Source: an uncultured Alistipes sp.
GTDB taxonomy: Bacteria; Bacteroidota; Bacteroidia; Bacteroidales; Rikenellaceae
DNA: 64,000 bases
Direction: 5' to 3'
NCBI GenBank assembly: GCA_910576555.1
Contig: CAJTIY010000002.1
Location: 124,001 to 188,000, forward strand
The position numbers and the translations under genes are program-made. Every line of letters begins with the position of its first letter. Positions within the stretch are counted from its first letter, which is position 1. The notes beneath the pieces were generated by a model. That model was not told the origin of the DNA. It did not search any database and saw nothing but the letters and a program-made list of their open reading frames with translations. Positions 58,562-64,000 of the stretch are shown in pieces.

Positions 58562-58938
58562 CGGCGACGGAGGAGGCCGGGCGTGCCGGACAGCAGTGAG
58601 GCTGCAGGGTTGAACGGGGCGGCAGGTTCGAGACGGGGCGGCGGCCGATGCCGGTTCGAGGAGAGTGCGGCAGCTGATTCGGGTTCGAGGAGGGTGCGGA
58701 GACAGACTCGCGAGGGATGCGGAGACAGACTCGCGAGGGATGCGGAGACAGACTCGCGAGGGATGCGGCGGCAGGTGAGCGAAATCTGCGGCGGCACGGC
58801 GGTCGGAACCGGCGGGGCCGGGGCAGGCGGCAGGCTTTGCGAAGGATGCTTCGGCGGGTGCTGCGAAGGATTTGCGGCAAATCCTGCGGCGGAGCGAACG
58901 ACATAAAATAATTGGCGCATCTGCAGCGTTTGTTTATA
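58562..58938. other. Gene-free stretch with 23-bp tandem repeat
   Basis: 377 bp, no supported gene. Left part has two copies of ggttcgaggag(a/g)gtgcgg (around 58649 and 58683), then the 23-bp tandem repeat. Right part is less GC-rich and leads to the candidate RNA at 58939. Confidence 0.6.
58696..58764 (+). repeat. 23-bp tandem repeat, three copies
   Basis: Three identical units gcggagacagactcgcgagg plus gat, at 58696, 58719 and 58742, with a fourth diverging after gcgg. 23 bp is not a multiple of three, which argues against coding. Confidence 0.93.
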
Positions 58939-59024
58939 GCGCGGGACGCGGCTTGGGAAGGATGGCCCGCAGGGATAGGGAGCCTCGGGTCATCTACCGA
59001 TAGCTGCGACCCGCGCGTTTTTTT
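58939..59024 (+). ncRNA. Candidate small structured RNA with own terminator
   Basis: Closing stem gcgcggg (58939-58945) with cccgcgc (59010-59016), an A-A mismatch, then cgcggct with agctgcg, a purine-rich internal loop, and an 8-bp inner stem atggcccg with cgggtcat, followed by seven T (59018-59024). 78 nt before the T-run. It does not fit a tRNA (no T-loop), and I found no SRP, tmRNA or RNase P motif. It may be a small RNA or an elaborate terminator of the PiT transcript. Confidence 0.5.
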
Positions 59025-59088
59025 ACGTGCGACAAAAGATTTACGGTGCGGGGCTCGGCGGGGTCCGCACGAACCGATTCGATCGTAT

Positions 59089-59646
59089 ATGGATATAGCG
59101 AAGACCAAACGGCGCGAGAACATCGCCGAGTACATTCTTTATCTGTGGCAGCTGGAGGACCTGCTGCGGGCGTTGCAGTTCAGTCCCGAGGCGATCCACT
59201 CGACGCTCATCGCGCCGCGCAAGGACATCGCCGAGGAGCAGAAACCCATCTTTCTGATGTGGTACCTCGACATCGCCACGCTGTTGCGGCAGGAGGGCAA
59301 GGAGGAGAAGGGCCATTTGGAACATACGCTTCACCTCATTCAGGAGCTCCACGACCTGCATCTGCAGCTGATGAAGCTCCCCGTGGGGGCGCATTACCGC
59401 ACGACCTACGCCCGGCTGGAGCCCGAGCTGCCGCGCCTGCGCGAGCTTGTGGGCAACCCCGGCATGAGCGATACGGAGCTCTGCTTCCGGGCGCTCTACG
59501 CCGCGATGCTCTACCGCATCAAGGGCGAGGGCGGCAAGGGGGCCGTGGCCGATACGCTGGAGTTCGTCTCGCCGGCGATCGCCGAGCTGGCGGCGATGCA
59601 CGGCAAGGTCGAGCGGGGCGAGATCGATCTGTTCCGCAACGCGTAG
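59089..59646 (+). CDS. DUF4924 family protein
   Basis: 185 aa, start at 59089 (MDIAKTKRRENIAEYILYLW). All-helical cytoplasmic protein with QLEDLLRALQFSPEAIHSTL, EEQKPIFLMWYLDIATLLRQ, EGKEEKGHLEHTLHLIQELH and a C-terminal YAAMLYRIKGEGG block. DUF4924 is confined to Bacteroidota and has no known function. No promoter of the standard type was found directly upstream; it may be read through from the RNA-like element at 58939. Confidence 0.85.
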   Translation: MDIAKTKRRENIAEYILYLWQLEDLLRALQFSPEAIHSTLIAPRKDIAEEQKPIFLMWYLDIATLLRQEGKEEKGHLEHTLHLIQELHDLHLQLMKLPVGAHYRTTYARLEPELPRLRELVGNPGMSDTELCFRALYAAMLYRIKGEGGKGAVADTLEFVSPAIAELAAMHGKVERGEIDLFRNA

Positions 59647-60193
59647 CTCCGCTGGGCGGAGCTTCGGGGCGGATCGGCGGTTCCGTGCGGACGGAGGCTG
59701 CTCGGATGGTAGGGGTGCGTTCGGTGATGGGCGTGTCCGGATCGGCGGTGCGTGCGGCGATTCGCGGCCGGTTGTGCGGGTTCGTGGCGGTTCGCGGCGC
59801 GGGCTGCGGCGGATGTCGTGCGGTGACTTCGTGAAACGAACGGATGATCCCGGGAATAGAATTCCCGGGATTTTTCGTGTCGGGGAGCGGCGGAACGGAG
59901 TGTCGGGAAGCTGCGCGATGCCGGCCGCAACGCCTGCCTGAAAGCGACTGGCGGGAGGCGACTGGCGGGGCGGCAGGAAGGACGGCCGGAAAGGGCCACT
60001 GCTATGGAGTGTCGGAGCGGGGTGCCGGAAGGAGCGCCGGGGCGGTATAGAGCGGCGTAGGGTGTGTCGGGCAGTGCCGGAAGGAAATGACGGAAGAGCG
60101 CATCGGCGGCTCGGTCGTCGATGCGCGGGCGCACACAACCTCTTCGGACGCGGCGTGCGCATCCGAAGGGGCGAGTCGTCCGGAGAAGGGGTG
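59647..60193. other. Gene-free stretch between convergent genes
   Basis: 547 bp between the DUF4924 gene (plus) and kdsC (minus). Contains the terminator at 59847-59875 and a duplicated 14-15-base unit gcgactggcgggagg (about 59943-59970). No gene is supported. Confidence 0.6.
59847..59875 (+). terminator. Intrinsic terminator of the DUF4924 gene
   Basis: Perfect 11-bp arms atcccgggaat and attcccgggat with an aga loop, then ttttcg. About 200 bases past the gene. Confidence 0.75.
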
Positions 60194-60739
60194 TTACCGC
60201 GAGGCGACGAGGCTCGAGGGGGTGACGCCCATCGAGTCGCGGGCCCAGTCGCCGCGTGCGCGGAGCACCTGCTCGACGATGTCGCGCACGGCGCCGTGGC
60301 CGCCCCGGAATTCGGAGACGTAGCGCGCGGCTTCGATCGCCTCCGATGCGGCGTCGGCCGGGCAGACCGGGATGCCCACCTCGCGCATGCACTCCAGATC
60401 GGGGATGTCGTCGCCCATGTAGATCACGTAGCGGGGATCGAGCCCCTCGCGGGCCATGAATGCGCGCAGCGTGGCGATCTTGTCCATGCAGTCGAGGTGG
60501 TACTCGCCGATGCCGAGCATGCGGAGCCGATGTTCGAGCGTGCGGCCGCGGCCGCCGCTGATGATGCAGACCTTGTAGCCCAGTTTCACGGCGTAGGCCA
60601 GCGCGTAGCCGTCCTTCGCGTCGTAGCGGCGGATGAAGTCGCCGTCGGGCGTGGGGATGATGCCCCCGTCGGTCATCACGCCGTCGACGTCGAATACGAA
60701 CGCCTCGGTGCGGACTATCTCTTCTTTGAAGTTTCCCAT
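60194..60739 (-). CDS. kdsC: KdsC-type HAD phosphatase
   Basis: 181 aa; start at 60739 (MGNFKEEIVRTEAFVFDVDG). HAD motifs: FVFDVDGVMTDGGI (nucleophile Asp17, general acid Asp19), VCIISGGRGRTLEHRLRMLG, and YVIYMGDDIPDLECMREVGI with PVCPADAASEA. Removes the phosphate from 3-deoxy-D-manno-octulosonate 8-phosphate in Kdo synthesis for lipopolysaccharide. Its first 25 bases overlap the end of the DUF2520 gene. Confidence 0.93.
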   Translation of the reverse strand: MGNFKEEIVRTEAFVFDVDGVMTDGGIIPTPDGDFIRRYDAKDGYALAYAVKLGYKVCIISGGRGRTLEHRLRMLGIGEYHLDCMDKIATLRAFMAREGLDPRYVIYMGDDIPDLECMREVGIPVCPADAASEAIEAARYVSEFRGGHGAVRDIVEQVLRARGDWARDSMGVTPSSLVASR

Positions 60740-61494
60740 ATGTGTCGACTGATTGCGGTGTAGAGGGTTTGCAGTTGTTCGTCGCCGGAGAGCAGACGTT
60801 CGTGCCGCTCCAGCGTCGGAGCGTCGTGCCGCACGGCGGGGCCCGTCTGCACGTCGGCGGGCGATGCGGCGTCGAGGGCCTTGCGGGCCGTCTCGCCGAT
60901 CAGCGGCTTGAGGATCGCGAAGTCGAGGCCGGCCGAGCGGACGACCGCCTCGCCGAGCGCGTAGGCGTGGTTGACGAAGTTGCAGGCGAAGACGCCCGCG
61001 AGGTGGATCAGGGCGCGGCGCGACGAGTCGGCCGGGAGCACCGTGCGCGAGAGGGTGCGGGCCAGCGTTTCGAGCTCGGCGAAGAAAGCCGCGTCGGAGG
61101 CTTCGATGAAGAGCGGAATCTCGGCGAAGTCGACCGGGCGTCCCTGCGTGAAGGTCTGCAGCGGGTAGAGGACGCCGCGCCGGGCGAAGCGCGGGGCGAG
61201 GGCGTCGAGCGGCACGCTGCCGGCCGTGTGGACCGCGGCGGCTCCGGCGGGGGCTGCGAGGGCGGCGGCCGCTTCGCCGACGGCGCGGTCGCTGACGGCG
61301 AGGATGTAGAGATCGGCGGGGGCGACCCGCTGCGGGTCGCAGGTCCACGACGTGCCGGCGATGGCGGCCACGGCGCGGGCGCGGGCCTCGTTGCGGGCGC
61401 AGATCTGCACCAGCCGCAGGGATTCGGTGCGGGCCACGGCGCGGGCCAGCGCTTCGGCGAGGTTGCCGCTGCCGACGATGACGATGCGTTTCAC
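60715..61494 (-). CDS. Rossmann-fold oxidoreductase-like, DUF2520
   Basis: 259 aa; GTG start at 61494 (VKRIVIVGSGNLAEALARAV), whose codon overlaps the upstream stop (GTGA). N-terminal NAD(P)-type Rossmann motif GSGNLAEAL, then DLYILAVSDRAVGEAAAALA and VHTAGSVPLDALAPRFARRG, then the DUF2520 helical part (LIHLAGVFACNFVNHAYALG). Similar to proline-biosynthesis-like F420 reductases; the substrate is unknown. It sits between YihY and kdsC genes, a common Bacteroidota order. Confidence 0.9.
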   Translation of the reverse strand: MKRIVIVGSGNLAEALARAVARTESLRLVQICARNEARARAVAAIAGTSWTCDPQRVAPADLYILAVSDRAVGEAAAALAAPAGAAAVHTAGSVPLDALAPRFARRGVLYPLQTFTQGRPVDFAEIPLFIEASDAAFFAELETLARTLSRTVLPADSSRRALIHLAGVFACNFVNHAYALGEAVVRSAGLDFAILKPLIGETARKALDAASPADVQTGPAVRHDAPTLERHERLLSGDEQLQTLYTAISRHIWETSKKR

Positions 61495-62801
61495 GATTCG
61501 AGCAGGTCCGTTAGTTTGACGTTCTGTTGCGCCGAGCGCGCCGTGGCCTTCAGCAGGTCGAGCTCCTGCTCGACGCGGTAGAGCTCGGAGGGCGAGGCGA
61601 GGTCGAAGCGGGTTTCGCCCGCCAGCTCCACAGCCTCCAGAATGCCGTAGACGCTCAACGAGGCGATGTCGTGCGCCGGGGCGTAGGCGATGTCGCGGTC
61701 GTCGTCGCCGCTGCGCACGGCGATCAGCTGCCCGGCCTGCACGAGCTGGAAGAGGATGTCGTTGACGATGCGGGTGGGCAGCCCGAGCCGGTCGCGGATC
61801 GCGTCGGCGGAGAGCGTGCCGCCCCCGTCGCGGAAGTGGCGCACGATGACGAGCATCGCGGCCAGCAGGATCTTGCGCCGCTGGTCGTAGCTGATGCGCA
61901 GCGACTCGCGCTCCTCGGCGAAGCGGGCGATGTGCTGGTAGGCGAACGAGAGCTCGCCGCCGAAGAGCAGGATCTCCCATGCGATCTGGATCCAGATGAG
62001 CAGCAGCGGCAGAGCCGCGAAGCTGCCGTAGATGGCGTTGTAGGAGGTCATCCACCGCTGCAGGTGGACGTAGCCCCACTGGAACAGCAGAAAGAGCGTG
62101 CCGGCGATCACGCCGGCGGTCAGGGCGCTGCGCAGCCGGACGCGGGCGTTGGGGATGAGCAGGTAGAGCAGCGTGAACATGCCCCAGATGACGACCATCG
62201 AGGCGAGCGGCGAGAGCAGCCCCACGAAGCGGTTGCCGCTGAACGAGAGCGCATCGCGCAGGTAGTCGCCCACGGCGTCGGCCACGATCCAGAGCACCGG
62301 GACGAGCATCAGCACGGCGAGGTAGGAGGTCCACTGCCGGGCCACCGTGCGGCCCGACTTCACCTCCCAGATGTTGTTGAAAGCGCTCTCGATCGACGAG
62401 AAGACGCGGATCACGGCCCAGAAGAGCATCACCAGCGCCACGGAGGCCACCCAGCCGCCACGCGTGCGGGCCAGCGCCTTTTCGGAGAAGCCGACGAGGT
62501 AGTCGATGATCTCGGGGTGCGACGGGAAGAGTTCGTAGAGGTTGTGGACCAGTCCGTCGGCCGGGCCGAAGGCCTTCACCACGGCGAAAATCACCGCGGC
62601 GACGGGCACCAGCGACATGAACGTGTAGAAGGTCAGCGCCGCCGAGCGGACGATCGTGCTGTGCTCCTTCAGGCCGCGCGCCGTGTAGAAAAGGAGCCGG
62701 TATTGCTGCACGGCCCACCGCACGACGGGGTTGCGCCACTTCCGGATGTCGCGGCGGAAGATCGTGTCGGTGAAGTAGGTGAACAGGTTGCGGAGTTTCA
62801 T
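61491..62801 (-). CDS. YihY/BrkB family inner-membrane protein
   Basis: 436 aa; start at 62801 (MKLRNLFTYFTDTIFRRDIR). Six helices of the YihY/virulence factor BrkB fold with SAALTFYTFMSLVPVAAVIF, NNIWEVKSGRTVARQWTSYL, LLYLLIPNARVRLRSALTAG and QIAWEILLFGGELSFAYQHI. The C-terminal 120 residues look like a winged helix (LSADAIRDRLGLPTRIVNDI LFQLVQAGQLI-type). Once misnamed ribonuclease BN; function unknown. A standard promoter lies directly upstream. Confidence 0.92.
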   Translation of the reverse strand: MKLRNLFTYFTDTIFRRDIRKWRNPVVRWAVQQYRLLFYTARGLKEHSTIVRSAALTFYTFMSLVPVAAVIFAVVKAFGPADGLVHNLYELFPSHPEIIDYLVGFSEKALARTRGGWVASVALVMLFWAVIRVFSSIESAFNNIWEVKSGRTVARQWTSYLAVLMLVPVLWIVADAVGDYLRDALSFSGNRFVGLLSPLASMVVIWGMFTLLYLLIPNARVRLRSALTAGVIAGTLFLLFQWGYVHLQRWMTSYNAIYGSFAALPLLLIWIQIAWEILLFGGELSFAYQHIARFAEERESLRISYDQRRKILLAAMLVIVRHFRDGGGTLSADAIRDRLGLPTRIVNDILFQLVQAGQLIAVRSGDDDRDIAYAPAHDIASLSVYGILEAVELAGETRFDLASPSELYRVEQELDLLKATARSAQQNVKLTDLLES

Positions 62802-62821
62802 GGCGCGGGTGCTCTTGCGGA

Positions 62822-62852
62822 CAAAATTAGCGATTTTAACCCGATCGCCCAA
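62822..62852 (-). promoter_or_regulatory. Promoter for the YihY-DUF2520-kdsC operon
   Basis: Minus strand TTGG (plus-strand 62849-62852), about 19-20 bases, TAATTTTG (62822-62829). It lies 20 bases upstream of the YihY start codon. Confidence 0.65.
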
Positions 62853-63063
62853 TAGTCGTGCCCCGTTTCTTCGCGCTGCGGGGCGAAAGGAGCGGAGCGG
62901 ACGGGGGATGGCTGCGGTGCGGGCGGCGGGGGTGCGTTGCAGACGGATGCGGCCTGTGCGGGGCATGCCGCGTGTCGACGGGGAGCGGCTGCAGGCAGGG
63001 GAAGGAGGCAGGCGGCGTCCGACGGGCGGTTCCGGCGGCGAAAAACCGGGGGTGTCGGGGCGG

Positions 63064-64000
63064 CTACTCCAGCAGGACGACCCAGCGGCGGGTGCCGATC
63101 TGCGTGAAGGCGAGGCGCAGGTCGCTGCCGGCGTGCAGGCCGAGGCGGCGGGCGATCTCCTCCGCCGGGAGCGGGAAGTCGCGCTTGAGCAGCTCGGCGC
63201 CGGCGCCCCGGAGCGTGCGTTTCAGCTGCTTGGGATCGAAGGGCTCGATGCTCCGCACGGGCAGCGCGCGGGCCAGCAGGCCGCGGGGTTCCTCCGCGGC
63301 GAAGCCGTAGCCGTTGTCGCTCCAGATGTCGGCCGCGCCCTGCAGGTGGAGGCGTGCCAGCCGGGCCTTCTGCAACGCTACGTCGGGAATGACGAGCCAG
63401 CGGTAGCGCGCCGGATCGAACTTTTCGGGCGGGGGGAGGGGCCGCTCGTCGGGCGCTGCGGCGAACGAGCCCAGTCCGAGGGCCGTGGCGACGACGGCCG
63501 GGCCCGAGCCGTCGTCGTAGAGGGTCACCTCCTTGCATTCGCCGTCGAGCGAGACCGCCTCGACGCGGCAGCGGGGAAAGAGACGCAGCGCCTCGTCGGT
63601 GTCGAACAGCGGGGAGTTCTTCAGGCAGAGCCGCGGGGCCGTGCGGGCCAGCAGCGGCCGCAGGGCGAGGATGTCGGGCGAGCAATCCTCGAGCCGGACG
63701 AGCTTGCGCCCCGAGGCCGAGCGGCGGTCGGGATCGGCGTAGATCCAGTCGAACCGCTCGTCGGTGCGGGCGAGGTACTCCTCGGCCGGGGCGTCGACCA
63801 CCTCGATGTTCGTCGCGCCCAGCCGGCGGAAGTTCTCGCGGGCGACGGCGGCCAGCACGGGGTCGCGTTCGAGCGTCACGACGCGGCGGAAGCGGGCCGC
63901 GAGGGCCCAAGCGTCGACGCCGAGGCCGCAGGTGAGGTCCAGCACCGAGTCGCCCCCGATCCGCTTGTGGCGGGCGCAGGCTTCGCTCGAGGCCTGTTCG
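63064..64000 (-). CDS. THUMP-like class I SAM-dependent methyltransferase, N-terminus beyond window
   Basis: The frame is open to the right edge, so the N-terminus is missing; about 311 codons are visible. SAM-binding motif VLDLTCGLGVDAWALAARFR, acidic loop VVTLERDPVLAAVARENFRR, and a catalytic-loop candidate WIYADPDRRSASGRKLVRLE. The C-terminal 90 residues are the THUMP-like part (LPVRSIEPFDPKQLKRTLRG, QIGTRRWVVLLE). Probably an RNA or tRNA methyltransferase. The GTG near 63945 is internal, because residues EQASSEACARHKRIGGDS before it continue the family pattern. Confidence 0.85.
   Translation of the reverse strand, partial: EQASSEACARHKRIGGDSVLDLTCGLGVDAWALAARFRRVVTLERDPVLAAVARENFRRLGATNIEVVDAPAEEYLARTDERFDWIYADPDRRSASGRKLVRLEDCSPDILALRPLLARTAPRLCLKNSPLFDTDEALRLFPRCRVEAVSLDGECKEVTLYDDGSGPAVVATALGLGSFAAAPDERPLPPPEKFDPARYRWLVIPDVALQKARLARLHLQGAADIWSDNGYGFAAEEPRGLLARALPVRSIEPFDPKQLKRTLRGAGAELLKRDFPLPAEEIARRLGLHAGSDLRLAFTQIGTRRWVVLLE

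Noticed and set aside
58696..58764. CRISPR array
   Set aside because: Contiguous 23-bp units with no spacers.
58939..59016. tRNA gene
   Set aside because: A 7-bp closing stem is present, but there is no D-arm/anticodon/T-arm arrangement and no GGTTCRA-type T-loop.
58939..59016. Bacterial SRP RNA
   Set aside because: The GGAAGGA-like purines are on the 5' side of an internal loop, not in the conserved apical GGAA loop with its GCAGC partner.

Overview
The window is a chromosomal segment of a high-GC member of the Bacteroidota, most likely from the Rikenellaceae (an Alistipes-like gut anaerobe). The evidence is: promoters of the TAnnTTTG type; families largely confined to this phylum (DUF4296, DUF4924, DUF4465, Ig-like lipoprotein, GIN/DUF2807, PorT-like barrel); the glycine-lipid acyltransferase pair glsA-glsB; the starvation-type EF-G paralogue; and MqnA of the futalosine menaquinone route. 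The species placement is inference; no 16S is present. Genes are often coupled by ATGA or GTGA overlaps, and GTG and TTG starts occur.

Layout. (1) 1-12203, minus strand: a DUF4296 lipoprotein (cut by the window edge), LolC/E-type permease, rbfA, an outer-membrane barrel, an Ig-like lipoprotein, a repeat lipoprotein with a TTG start, folK, holB, a 59-aa membrane protein, a cyclophilin lipoprotein, a flippase, a DUF4465 remnant (plus strand), corA, and a short mqnA. (2) 12204-12569: an intergenic stretch with five DnaA-box-like 9-mers, a candidate replication origin lying where gene direction switches. (3) 12570-20953, plus strand: a compact phage-derived cassette (two large tail-like or structural proteins, an HTH-like protein, ClpP-type head protease, major capsid, portal, connector, holin, P5-like lysis or structural protein) with no integrase, large terminase or tail tube. 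(4) 21123-24978, plus strand: an ECF sigma factor, a small membrane protein, a Spy/CpxP-like plus GIN fusion, ribosomal protein L25 and pth. (5) 25481-36912, minus strand: a MATE transporter with a structured leader, then hslR, ftsW, murD, mraY, murE, ftsI, ftsL and rsmH, the upstream half of the division and cell-wall cluster. (6) 37010-38964, plus strand: glsA and glsB.

(7) 39417-42358, minus strand: an AraC regulator, a diacylglycerol-kinase-family protein and ApbE. (8) 42549-58561, plus strand: rpsO-pnp, an OmpA/TPR lipoprotein, deoC, an Xaa-Pro aminopeptidase, an EF-G2 paralogue lacking the catalytic histidine, a repeat-module lipoprotein, and a PiT phosphate transporter fused to a PhoU-like domain. 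(9) 58562-64000: a candidate structured RNA, a DUF4924 protein, then minus-strand kdsC, a DUF2520 protein, a YihY/BrkB-type protein and a partial THUMP-like methyltransferase.

The chromosome here is unusual for its long, GC-rich, gene-free intergenic stretches (up to 1.1 kb). They carry short tandem duplications and a structured palindromic repeat family, present in three recognisable copies near 30.3, 39.2 and 51.3 kb. The most distinctive items for follow-up are the terminase-less capsid cassette beside the DnaA-box cluster, the intergenic repeat family, the MATE leader, the candidate RNA at 58.9 kb, and the internally shortened MqnA.
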